From assembly GCA_032622095.1 (NCBI GenBank), contig CP136061.1, positions 83,800,324-83,864,323 of the forward strand: 64,000 nucleotides of DNA. The letters are read 5' to 3'. Under the pieces are notes generated by a model. It made no database searches, was not told where the DNA came from, and worked only from the letters and a program-made list of their open reading frames with translations. The translations under genes and the position numbers were made by a program. This document shows positions 52,046 to 64,000 of the stretch, piece by piece (position 1 is the stretch's first letter; every line of letters starts with the position of its first letter). The DNA comes from Siphonodentalium dalli (lineage: Eukaryota; Mollusca; Scaphopoda; Gadilida; Siphonodentaliidae).

Positions 52046-53397
52046 TTACTGAAATAAAAAATGGATTATATCGAGCAGTAGTTGTTTATTTTTCCAATAT
52101 GAGGCATCCTGAAAATTAGTGTCAATCCTCAAAATAAAGCCAAAAAATTTAGATTTTTTTTTCAATTTTACTAGCTGATGCATCTCGTATAACTGAAGAA
52201 TGCCCTTATATACGATACTATTACTAAATTGAAGAGGATATGTTAATATACATTTTGAGTGGGATAACTTGTCCAATTTTAAACCCTTTTCATGCAAAAT
52301 TTGTCAATTTATAATAAACATTTACAAAAATTAACAGAAAATTTAAATAAAAAATACTTTAATAGCATAATAAAGCAACTATAAGTCAATTTAAATATCT
52401 AAACATCATCATACAACATCAGCCACAGTCTCAGGCATGAAATTTGACCAGATGGCAGGGCATACTGTCTGTTTAACAAACCTGCCATGACAGTTTTGCA
52501 CGACATTAACACTACTGGCGATGCCATCACCCCCCCCCCCCCCCCGACTTGGGGTGGGACTACGGTCCCCGATAAGGCTACTGGGTGCCGGGAAATCTTA
52601 ATTGGGTTAACTGCCACCTTTTCCCAATGGGGGGGGGCTAACACTACTCAAATTTTTGGGGAGGGGGGCTTTGGCCCCCCTGACCCCCTAATGGTACCTG
52701 ATGTCCATGCAAAATTCCCAGATTTATCACTTTCTTTACTATCTACAGGCGAATCCATGCGTTTCTTCTTTAAATCTGTCCAAAATGTGGTCATTATCAT
52801 TTGAAAATAAGAAAATATGGAATTAACAACTTATCATGGCGAGACGTGAAATTTCGTAAAATTCATATTTTTCCTATAGGAATCACTGAACTAAATGGTT
52901 TCCCATAGGCGACAGTGTTAACGTTTCCGCCAAATTCACTGAATTGAAGCCTGCAGGCCATACCAGTGATGTTTACCCAGCTAGATTGACACCAGTTGAT
53001 CACGAAAATGCAAGAAAAATCATAGGTCATGTGTTTACTTTTAAAAATAAATCCCCAAGTGTACGACGGGGCTATCCCACAGCCAAATTTGATCTGGAAA
53101 AATCCAGAACTACAGCAGCTAGTTAAATAAATTTCCCGCTCACAAAAATCCATTCCCCCATTCATTCACCAGTTTAAATTATTTAGATATTATGTACAAG
53201 TCAAATAAACGCGATGTCATCCTTTAACAACGTGTCGCATGTATCAGGTGAAGGTCATTCTTCAGTTACCTTCACCTTTAGGGTTCCACGGTGTACTCGC
53301 TCCCCGACTCTAGAACACATTTAGCTCCCTGATTCCTATATATATGTATATGTGTGAAACACAGCGTTTCTTATAGTATTTTATCAAAATATAGACC
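52046..53397 (+). repeat. Monomer 43, long, 1352 bp
   Basis: C-run 16, G-run 9. E at 52879-53336. Confidence 0.97.
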
Positions 53398-54748
53398 TTA
53401 CTGAAATAAAAAATGGATTATATCGAGCAGTAGTTGTTTATTTTTCCAATATGAGGCATCCTGAAAATTAGTGTCAATCCTCAAAATAAAGCCAAAAAAT
53501 TTAGATTTTTTTTTCAATTTTACTAGCTGATGCATCTCGTATAACTGAAGAATGCCCTTATATACGATACTATTACTAAATTGAAGAGGATATGTTAATA
53601 TACATTTTGAGTGGGATAACTTGTCCAATTTTAAACCCTTTTCATGCAAAATTTGTCAATTTATAATAAACATTTACAAAAATTAACAGAAAATTTAAAT
53701 AAAAAATACTTTAATAGCATAATAAAGCAACTATAAGTCAATTTAAATATCTAACCATCATCATACAACATCAGCCACAGTCTCAGGCATGAAATTTGAC
53801 CAGATGGCAGGGCATACTGTCTGTTTAACAAACCTGCCATGACAGTTTTGCACGACATTAACACTACTGGCGATGCCATCACCCCCCCCCCCCCCGACTT
53901 GGGGTGGGACTACGGTCCCCGATAAGGCTACTGGGTGCCGGGAAATCTTAATTGGGTTAACTGCCACCTTTTCCCAATGGGGGGGGGGCTAACACTACTC
54001 AAATTTTTGGGGAGGGGGGCTTTGGCCCCCCTGACCCCCTAATGGTACCTGATGTCCATGCAAAATTCCCAGATTTATCACTTTCTTTACTATCTACAGG
54101 CGAATCCATGCGTTTCTTCTTTAAATCTGTCCAAAATGTGGTCATTATCATTTGAAAATAAGAAAATATGGAATTAACAACTTATCATGGCGAGACGTGA
54201 AATTTCGTAAAATTCATATTTTTCCTATAGGAATCACTGAACTAAATGGTTTCCCATAGGCGACAGTGTTAACGTTTCCGCCAAATTCACTGAATTGAAG
54301 CCTGCAGGCCATACCAGTGATGTTTACCCAGCTAGATTGACACCAGTTGATCACGAAAATGCAAGAAAAATCATAGGTCATGTGTTTACTTTTAAAAATA
54401 AATCCCCAAGTGTACGACGGGGCTATCCCACAGCCAAATTTGATCTGGAAAAATCCAGAACTACAGCAGCTAGTTAAATAAATTTCCCGCTCACAAAAAT
54501 CCATTCCCCCATTCATTCACCAGTTTAAATTATTTAGATATTATGTACAAGTCAAATAAACGCGATGTCATCCTTTAACAACGTGTCGCATGTATCAGGT
54601 GAAGGTCATTCTTCAGTTACCTTCACCTTTAGGGTTCCACGGTGTACTCGCTCCCCGACTCTAGAACACATTTAGCTCCCTGATTCCTATATATATGTAT
54701 ATGTGTGAAACACAGCGTTTCTTATAGTATTTTATCAAAATATAGACC
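53398..54748 (+). repeat. Monomer 44, long, 1351 bp
   Basis: C-run 14, G-run 10. E at 54230-54687. A>C at 53755. Confidence 0.97.
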
Positions 54749-56098
54749 TTACTGAAATAAAAAATGGATTATATCGAGCAGTAGTTGTTTATTTTTCCAA
54801 TATGAGGCATCCTGAAAATTAGTGTCAATCCTCAAAATAAAGCCAAAAAATTTAGATTTTTTTTTCAATTTTACTAGCTGATGCATCTCGTATAACTGAA
54901 GAATGCCCTTATATACGATACTATTACTAAATTGAAGAGGATATGTTAATATACATTTTGAGTGGGATAACTTGTCCAATTTTAAACCCTTTTCATGCAA
55001 AATTTGTCAATTTATAATAAACATTTACAAAAATTAACAGAAAATTTAAATAAAAAATACTTTAATAGCATAATAAAGCAACTATAAGTCAATTTAAATA
55101 TCTAAACATCATCATACAACATCAGCCACAGTCTCAGGCATGAAATTTGACCAGATGGCAGGGCATACTGTCTGTTTAACAAACCTGCCATGACAGTTTT
55201 GCACGACATTAACACTACTGGCGATGCCATCACCCCCCCCCCCCCCGACTTGGGGTGGGACTACGGTCCCCGATAAGGCTACTGGGTGCCGGGAAATCTT
55301 AATTGGGTTAACTGCCACCTTTTCCCAATGGGGGGGGGCTAACACTACTCAAATTTTTGGGGAGGGGGGCTTTGGCCCCCCTGACCCCCTAATGGTACCT
55401 GATGTCCATGCAAAATTCCCAGATTTATCACTTTCTTTACTATCTACAGGCGAATCCATGCGTTTCTTCTTTAAATCTGTCCAAAATGTGGTCATTATCA
55501 TTTGAAAATAAGAAAATATGGAATTAACAACTTATCATGGCGAGACGTGAAATTTCGTAAAATTCATATTTTTCCTATAGGAATCACTGAACTAAATGGT
55601 TTCCCATAGGCGACAGTGTTAACGTTTCCGCCAAATTCACTGAATTGAAGCCTGCAGGCCATACCAGTGATGTTTACCCAGCTAGATTGACACCAGTTGA
55701 TCACGAAAATGCAAGAAAAATCATAGGTCATGTGTTTACTTTTAAAAATAAATCCCCAAGTGTACGACGGGGCTATCCCACAGCCAAATTTGATCTGGAA
55801 AAATCCAGAACTACAGCAGCTAGTTAAATAAATTTCCCGCTCACAAAAATCCATTCCCCCATTCATTCACCAGTTTAAATTATTTAGATATTATGTACAA
55901 GTCAAATAAACGCGATGTCATCCTTTAACAACGTGTCGCATGTATCAGGTGAAGGTCATTCTTCAGTTACCTTCACCTTTAGGGTTCCACGGTGTACTCG
56001 CTCCCCGACTCTAGAACACATTTAGCTCCCTGATTCCTATATATATGTATATGTGTGAAACACAGCGTTTCTTATAGTATTTTATCAAAATATAGACC
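54749..56098 (+). repeat. Monomer 45, long, 1350 bp
   Basis: C-run 14, G-run 9. E at 55580-56037. I see no difference from monomer 46. Confidence 0.97.
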
Positions 56099-57448
56099 TT
56101 ACTGAAATAAAAAATGGATTATATCGAGCAGTAGTTGTTTATTTTTCCAATATGAGGCATCCTGAAAATTAGTGTCAATCCTCAAAATAAAGCCAAAAAA
56201 TTTAGATTTTTTTTTCAATTTTACTAGCTGATGCATCTCGTATAACTGAAGAATGCCCTTATATACGATACTATTACTAAATTGAAGAGGATATGTTAAT
56301 ATACATTTTGAGTGGGATAACTTGTCCAATTTTAAACCCTTTTCATGCAAAATTTGTCAATTTATAATAAACATTTACAAAAATTAACAGAAAATTTAAA
56401 TAAAAAATACTTTAATAGCATAATAAAGCAACTATAAGTCAATTTAAATATCTAAACATCATCATACAACATCAGCCACAGTCTCAGGCATGAAATTTGA
56501 CCAGATGGCAGGGCATACTGTCTGTTTAACAAACCTGCCATGACAGTTTTGCACGACATTAACACTACTGGCGATGCCATCACCCCCCCCCCCCCCGACT
56601 TGGGGTGGGACTACGGTCCCCGATAAGGCTACTGGGTGCCGGGAAATCTTAATTGGGTTAACTGCCACCTTTTCCCAATGGGGGGGGGCTAACACTACTC
56701 AAATTTTTGGGGAGGGGGGCTTTGGCCCCCCTGACCCCCTAATGGTACCTGATGTCCATGCAAAATTCCCAGATTTATCACTTTCTTTACTATCTACAGG
56801 CGAATCCATGCGTTTCTTCTTTAAATCTGTCCAAAATGTGGTCATTATCATTTGAAAATAAGAAAATATGGAATTAACAACTTATCATGGCGAGACGTGA
56901 AATTTCGTAAAATTCATATTTTTCCTATAGGAATCACTGAACTAAATGGTTTCCCATAGGCGACAGTGTTAACGTTTCCGCCAAATTCACTGAATTGAAG
57001 CCTGCAGGCCATACCAGTGATGTTTACCCAGCTAGATTGACACCAGTTGATCACGAAAATGCAAGAAAAATCATAGGTCATGTGTTTACTTTTAAAAATA
57101 AATCCCCAAGTGTACGACGGGGCTATCCCACAGCCAAATTTGATCTGGAAAAATCCAGAACTACAGCAGCTAGTTAAATAAATTTCCCGCTCACAAAAAT
57201 CCATTCCCCCATTCATTCACCAGTTTAAATTATTTAGATATTATGTACAAGTCAAATAAACGCGATGTCATCCTTTAACAACGTGTCGCATGTATCAGGT
57301 GAAGGTCATTCTTCAGTTACCTTCACCTTTAGGGTTCCACGGTGTACTCGCTCCCCGACTCTAGAACACATTTAGCTCCCTGATTCCTATATATATGTAT
57401 ATGTGTGAAACACAGCGTTTCTTATAGTATTTTATCAAAATATAGACC
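56099..57448 (+). repeat. Monomer 46, long, 1350 bp
   Basis: C-run 14, G-run 9. E at 56930-57387. Confidence 0.97.
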
Positions 57449-58798
57449 TTACTGAAATAAAAAATGGATTATATCGAGCAGTAGTTGTTTATTTTTCCAA
57501 TATGAGGCATCCTGAAAATTAGTGTCAATCCTCAAAATAAAGCCAAAAAATTTAGATTTTTTTTTCAATTTTACTAGCTGATGCATCTCGTATAACTGAA
57601 GAATGCCCTTATATACGATACTATTACTAAATTGAAGAGGATATGTTAATATACATTTTGAGTGGGATAACTTGTCCAATTTTAAACCCTTTTCATGCAA
57701 AATTTGTCAATTTATAATAAACATTTACAAAAATTAACAGAAAATTTAAATAAAAAATACTTTAATAGCATAATAAAGCAACTATAAGTCAATTTAAATA
57801 TCTAAACATCATCATACAACATCAGCCACAGTCTCAGGCATGAAATTTGACCAGATGGCAGGGCATACTGTCTGTTTAACAAACCTGCCATGACAGTTTT
57901 GCACGACATTAACACTACTGGCGATGCCATCACCCCCCCCCCCCCGACTTGGGGTGGGACTACGGTCCCCGATAAGGCTACTGGGTGCCGGGAAATCTTA
58001 ATTGGGTTAACTGCCACCTTTTCCCAATGGGGGGGGGGCTAACACTACTCAAATTTTTGGGGAGGGGGGCTTTGGCCCCCCTGACCCCCTAATGGGACCT
58101 GATGTCCATGCAAAATTCCCAGATTTATCACTTTCTTTACTATCTACAGGCGAATCCATGCGTTTCTTCTTTAAATCTGTCCAAAATGTGGTCATTATCA
58201 TTTGAAAATAAGAAAATATGGAATTAACAACTTATCATGGCGAGACGTGAAATTTCGTAAAATTCATATTTTTCCTATAGGAATCACTGAACTAAATGGT
58301 TTCCCATAGGCGACAGTGTTAACGTTTCCGCCAAATTCACTGAATTGAAGCCTGCAGGCCATACCAGTGATGTTTACCCAGCTAGATTGACACCAGTTGA
58401 TCACGAAAATGCAAGAAAAATCATAGGTCATGTGTTTACTTTTAAAAATAAATCCCCAAGTGTACGACGGGGCTATCCCACAGCCAAATTTGATCTGGAA
58501 AAATCCAGAACTACAGCAGCTAGTTAAATAAATTTCCCGCTCACAAAAATCCATTCCCCCATTCATTCACCAGTTTAAATTATTTAGATATTATGTACAA
58601 GTCAAATAAACGCGATGTCATCCTTTAACAACGTGTCGCATGTATCAGGTGAAGGTCATTCTTCAGTTACCTTCACCTTTAGGGTTCCACGGTGTACTCG
58701 CTCCCCGACTCTAGAACACATTTAGCTCCCTGATTCCTATATATATGTATATGTGTGAAACACAGCGTTTCTTATAGTATTTTATCAAAATATAGACC
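57449..58798 (+). repeat. Monomer 47, long, 1350 bp
   Basis: C-run 13, G-run 10. E at 58280-58737. T>G at 58096 removes the GGTACC site; this is the only difference I see from monomer 48. Confidence 0.97.
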
Positions 58799-60148
58799 TT
58801 ACTGAAATAAAAAATGGATTATATCGAGCAGTAGTTGTTTATTTTTCCAATATGAGGCATCCTGAAAATTAGTGTCAATCCTCAAAATAAAGCCAAAAAA
58901 TTTAGATTTTTTTTTCAATTTTACTAGCTGATGCATCTCGTATAACTGAAGAATGCCCTTATATACGATACTATTACTAAATTGAAGAGGATATGTTAAT
59001 ATACATTTTGAGTGGGATAACTTGTCCAATTTTAAACCCTTTTCATGCAAAATTTGTCAATTTATAATAAACATTTACAAAAATTAACAGAAAATTTAAA
59101 TAAAAAATACTTTAATAGCATAATAAAGCAACTATAAGTCAATTTAAATATCTAAACATCATCATACAACATCAGCCACAGTCTCAGGCATGAAATTTGA
59201 CCAGATGGCAGGGCATACTGTCTGTTTAACAAACCTGCCATGACAGTTTTGCACGACATTAACACTACTGGCGATGCCATCACCCCCCCCCCCCCGACTT
59301 GGGGTGGGACTACGGTCCCCGATAAGGCTACTGGGTGCCGGGAAATCTTAATTGGGTTAACTGCCACCTTTTCCCAATGGGGGGGGGGCTAACACTACTC
59401 AAATTTTTGGGGAGGGGGGCTTTGGCCCCCCTGACCCCCTAATGGTACCTGATGTCCATGCAAAATTCCCAGATTTATCACTTTCTTTACTATCTACAGG
59501 CGAATCCATGCGTTTCTTCTTTAAATCTGTCCAAAATGTGGTCATTATCATTTGAAAATAAGAAAATATGGAATTAACAACTTATCATGGCGAGACGTGA
59601 AATTTCGTAAAATTCATATTTTTCCTATAGGAATCACTGAACTAAATGGTTTCCCATAGGCGACAGTGTTAACGTTTCCGCCAAATTCACTGAATTGAAG
59701 CCTGCAGGCCATACCAGTGATGTTTACCCAGCTAGATTGACACCAGTTGATCACGAAAATGCAAGAAAAATCATAGGTCATGTGTTTACTTTTAAAAATA
59801 AATCCCCAAGTGTACGACGGGGCTATCCCACAGCCAAATTTGATCTGGAAAAATCCAGAACTACAGCAGCTAGTTAAATAAATTTCCCGCTCACAAAAAT
59901 CCATTCCCCCATTCATTCACCAGTTTAAATTATTTAGATATTATGTACAAGTCAAATAAACGCGATGTCATCCTTTAACAACGTGTCGCATGTATCAGGT
60001 GAAGGTCATTCTTCAGTTACCTTCACCTTTAGGGTTCCACGGTGTACTCGCTCCCCGACTCTAGAACACATTTAGCTCCCTGATTCCTATATATATGTAT
60101 ATGTGTGAAACACAGCGTTTCTTATAGTATTTTATCAAAATATAGACC
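58799..60148 (+). repeat. Monomer 48, long, 1350 bp
   Basis: C-run 13, G-run 10. E at 59630-60087. Confidence 0.97.
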
Positions 60149-61500
60149 TTACTGAAATAAAAAATGGATTATATCGAGCAGTAGTTGTTTATTTTTCCAA
60201 TATGAGGCATCCTGAAAATTAGTGTCAATCCTCAAAATAAAGCCAAAAAATTTAGATTTTTTTTTCAATTTTACTAGCTGATGCATCTCGTATAACTGAA
60301 GAATGCCCTTATATACGATACTATTACTAAATTGAAGAGGATATGTTAATATACATTTTGAGTGGGATAACTTGTCCAATTTTAAACCCTTTTCATGCAA
60401 AATTTGTCAATTTATAATAAACATTTACAAAAATTAACAGAAAATTTAAATAAAAAATACTTTAATAGCATAATAAAGCAACTATAAGTCAATTTAAATA
60501 TCTAAACATCATCATACAACATCAGCCACAGTCTCAGGCATGAAATTTGACCAGATGGCAGGGCATACTGTCTGTTTAACAAACCTGCCATGACAGTTTT
60601 GCACGACATTAACACTACTGGCGATGCCATCACCCCCCCCCCCCGACTTGGGGTGGGACTACGGTCCCCGATAAGGCTACTGGGTGCCGGGAAATCTTAA
60701 TTGGGTTAACTGCCACCTTTTCCCAATGGGGGGGGGGGGGCTAACACTACTCAAATTTTTGGGGAGGGGGGCTTTGGCCCCCCTGACCCCCTAATGGTAC
60801 CTGATGTCCATGCAAAATTCCCAGATTTATCACTTTCTTTACTATCTACAGGCGAATCCATGCGTTTCTTCTTTAAATCTGTCCAAAATGTGGTCATTAT
60901 CATTTGAAAATAAGAAAATATGGAATTAACAACTTATCATGGCGAGACGTGAAATTTCGTAAAATTCATATTTTTCCTATAGGAATCACTGAACTAAATG
61001 GTTTCCCATAGGCGACAGTGTTAACGTTTCCGCCAAATTCACTGAATTGAAGCCTGCAGGCCATACCAGTGATGTTTACCCAGCTAGATTGACACCAGTT
61101 GATCACGAAAATGCAAGAAAAATCATAGGTCATGTGTTTACTTTTAAAAATAAATCCCCAAGTGTACGACGGGGCTATCCCACAGCCAAATTTGATCTGG
61201 AAAAATCCAGAACTACAGCAGCTAGTTAAATAAATTTCCCGCTCCCAAAAATCCATTCCCCCATTCATTCACCAGTTTAAATTATTTAGATATTATGTAC
61301 AAGTCAAATAAACGCGATGTCATCCTTTAACAACGTGTCGCATGTATCAGGTGAAGGTCATTCTTCAGTTACCTTCACCTTTAGGGTTCCACGGTGTACT
61401 CGCTCCCCGACTCTAGAACACATTTAGCTCCCTGATTCCTATATATATGTATATGTGTGAAACACAGCGTTTCTTATAGTATTTTATCAAAATATAGACC
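60149..61500 (+). repeat. Monomer 49, long, 1352 bp
   Basis: C-run 12, G-run 13. E at 60982-61439 with A>C at 61245. Confidence 0.97.
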
Positions 61501-62851
61501 TTACTGAAATAAAAAATGGATTATATCGAGCAGTAGTTGTTTATTTTTCCAATATGAGGCATCCTGAAAATTAGTGTCAATCCTCAAAATAAAGCCAAAA
61601 AATTTAGATTTTTTTTTCAATTTTACTAGCTGATGCATCTCGTATAACTGAAGAATGCCCCTATATACGATACTATTACTAAATTGAAGAGGATATGTTA
61701 ATATACATTTTGAGTGGGATAACTTGTCCAATTTTAAACCCTTTTCATGCAAAATTTGTCAATTTATAATAAACATTTACAAAAATTAACAGAAAATTTA
61801 AATAAAAAATACTTTAATAGCATAATAAAGCAACTATAAGTCAATTTAAATATCTAAACATCATCATACAACATCAGCCACAGTCTCAGGCATGAAATTT
61901 GACCAGATGGCAGGGCATACTGTCTGTTTAACAAACCTGCCATGACAGTTTTGCACGACATTAACACTACTGGCGATGCCATCACCCCCCCCCCCCCCGA
62001 CTTGGGGTGGGACTACGGTCCCCGATAAGGCTACTGGGTGCCGGGAAATCTTAATTGGGTTAACTGCCACCTTTTCCCAATGGGGGGGGGGCTAACACTA
62101 CTCAAATTTTTGGGGAGGGGGGCTTTGGCCCCCCTGACCCCCTAATGGTACCTGATGTCCATGCAAAATTCCCAGATTTATCACTTTCTTTACTATCTAC
62201 AGGCGAATCCATGCGTTTCTTCTTTAAATCTGTCCAAAATGTGGTCATTATCATTTGAAAATAAGAAAATATGGAATTAACAACTTATCATGGCGAGACG
62301 TGAAATTTCGTAAAATTCATATTTTTCCTATAGGAATCACTGAACTAAATGGTTTCCCATAGGCGACAGTGTTAACGTTTCCGCCAAATTCACTGAATTG
62401 AAGCCTGCAGGCCATACCAGTGATGTTTACCCAGCTAGATTGACACCAGTTGATCACGAAAATGCAAGAAAAATCATAGGTCATGTGTTTACTTTTAAAA
62501 ATAAATCCCCAAGTGTACGACGGGGCTATCCCACAGCCAAATTTGATCTGGAAAAATCCAGAACTACAGCAGCTAGTTAAATAAATTTCCCGCTCACAAA
62601 AATCCATTCCCCCATTCATTCACCAGTTTAAATTATTTAGATATTATGTACAAGTCAAATAAACGCGATGTCATCCCTTAACAACGTGTCGCATGTATCA
62701 GGTGAAGGTCATTCTTCAGTTACCTTCACCTTTAGGGTTCCACGGTGTACTCGCTCCCCGACTCTAGAACACATTTAGCTCCCTGATTCCTATATATATG
62801 TATATGTGTGAAACACAGCGTTTCTTATAGTATTTTATCAAAATATAGACC
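61501..62851 (+). repeat. Monomer 50, long, 1351 bp
   Basis: C-run 14, G-run 10. E at 62333-62790. T>C at 61661 and at 62677. Confidence 0.97.
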
Positions 62852-63745
62852 TTACTGAAATAAAAAATGGATTATATCGAGCAGTAGTTGTTTATTTTTC
62901 CAATATGAGGCATCCTGAAAATTAGTGTCAATCCTCAAAATAAAGCCAAAAAATTTAGATTTTTTTTTCAATTTTACTAGCTGATGCATCTCGTATAACT
63001 GAAGAATGCCCTTATATACGATACTATTACTAAATTGAAGAGGATATGTTAATATACATTTTGAGTGGGATAACTTGTCCAATTTTAAACCCTTTTCATG
63101 CAAAATTTGTCAATTTATAATAAACATTTACAAAAATTAACAGAAAATTTAAATAAAAAATACTTTAATAGCATAATAAAGCAACTATAAGTCAATTTAA
63201 ATATCTAAACATCATCATACAACATCAGCCACAGTCTCAGGCATGAAATTTGACCAGATGGCAGGGCATACTGTCTGTTTAACAAACCTGCCATGACAGT
63301 TTTGCACGACATTAACACTACTGGCGATGCCATCACCCCCCCCCCCCCCCGACTTGGGGTGGGACTACGGTCCCCGATAAGGCTACTGGGTGCCGGGAAA
63401 TCTTAATTGGGTTAACTGCCACCTTTTCCCAATGGGGGGGGGGGGGGCTAACACTACTCAAATTTTTGGGGAGGGGGGCTTTGGCCCCCCTGACCCCCTA
63501 ATGGTACCTGATGTCCATGCAAAATTCCCAGATTTATCACTTTCTTTACTATCTACAGGCGAATCCATGCGTTTCTTCTTTAAATCTGTCCAAAATGTGG
63601 TCATTATCATTTGAAAATAAGAAAATATGGAATTAACAACTTATCATGGCGAGACGTGAAATTTCGTAAAATTCATATTTTTCCTATATATATGTATATG
63701 TGTGAAACACAGCGTTTCTTATAGTATTTTATCAAAATATAGACC
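62852..63745 (+). repeat. Monomer 51, short, 894 bp
   Basis: C-run 15, G-run 14, the longest G-run seen. E absent. Confidence 0.97.
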
Positions 63746-64000
63746 TTACTGAAATAAAAAATGGATTATATCGAGCAGTAGTTGTTTATTTTTCCAATAT
63801 GAGGCATCCTGAAAATTAGTGTCAATCCTCAAAATAAAGCCAAAAAATTTAGATTTGTTTTTCAATTTTACTAGCTGATGCATCTCGTATAACTGAAGAA
63901 TGCCCTTATATACGATACTATTACTAAATTGAAGAGGATATGTTAATATACATTTTGAGTGGGATAACTTGTCCAATTTTAAACCCTTTTCATGCAAAAT
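63746..64000 (+). repeat. Monomer 52, partial
   Basis: First 255 bp only, so long or short cannot be told. T>G at 63857 interrupts the T9 tract. Confidence 0.95.

Larger units (their letters stand above)
1..64000 (+). repeat. Satellite array, head-to-tail, long (~1350 bp) and short (~889 bp) monomers
   Basis: The same sequence recurs from edge to edge with no spacer, no inversion and no unique DNA. Boundaries were read from the conserved TTACTG: 51 complete monomers, 39 long and 12 short. Long monomers equal 1327 plus the two run lengths and short ones 865 plus the run lengths, a constant difference of 462 bp. Copies differ by well under 0.1% outside the runs. The array must extend beyond both edges. 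I find no homology to 5S rRNA, tRNA, snRNA or histone repeats, so this appears to be a satellite rather than a tandem gene family. Host and function are unknown. Confidence 0.98.

Noticed and set aside
1-64000. CRISPR array or bacterial repeat cluster.
   Set aside because: Repeats are contiguous 0.9-1.35 kb units with no unique spacers, no cas genes and no bacterial coding density.

Overview
The whole window lies inside one tandem repeat (satellite) array. It has no unique flanking DNA on either side and no recognisable gene, RNA gene, CRISPR or phage/plasmid module. All copies run head to tail in one orientation. I count 51 complete monomers, a partial one at the left edge (1-401) and a partial one at the right edge (63746-64000). 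For numbering, each monomer starts at the conserved TTACTG that sets the boundary at 402, 1749, 3098 and so on. An AT-rich, long-period, highly homogenised array of this kind points to a eukaryotic nuclear genome, probably animal. I do not recognise the satellite and cannot name the species.

There are two monomer forms. The long form (about 1350 bp, 39 complete copies) carries a 458-bp segment that I call E. The short form (about 889 bp, 12 complete copies) lacks it. Monomer lengths obey a simple rule: long = 1327 + C-run + G-run, short = 865 + C-run + G-run. The C-run (10-16) and G-run (9-14) are two homopolymers in the core. Outside one bad patch, the rule accounts for every length except one 1-bp deletion (monomer 12). 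Apart from run lengths I saw only about 27 substitutions outside that patch, so the array was homogenised very recently.

Layout of one monomer, using monomer 2 (1749-3097) as reference: an 83-codon minus-strand ORF; an AT-rich stretch; an 8-bp inverted repeat; a GC-rich island with the C-run, a hairpin with a UACG loop, the G-run and a perfect GC hairpin; a featureless AT-rich stretch; the E segment, bounded by 28-nt imperfect inverted repeats (23/28) and set in a (TA)n tract; and back to the next monomer. E looks like a small non-autonomous inverted-repeat transposon whose empty site is the short monomer. A deletion between two 8-bp direct repeats would give the same junction.

Higher-order structure: order is LLSLSLSLSLLLSLLLLLS, then 11 L, then SLSLSLSLS, then 11 L, then S. 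All 12 short monomers fall at odd positions (3, 5, 7, 9, 13, 19, 31, 33, 35, 37, 39, 51), which suggests the array evolves in two-monomer steps. Shared rare variants prove a 2-monomer duplication (31382-34082 / 34083-36781) and a 4-monomer duplication (39025-43506 / 43507-47992). The second copy of the latter contains a patch (about 44557-47420) dense in single-base indels. It looks like unpolished assembly sequence and may mark a false duplication.
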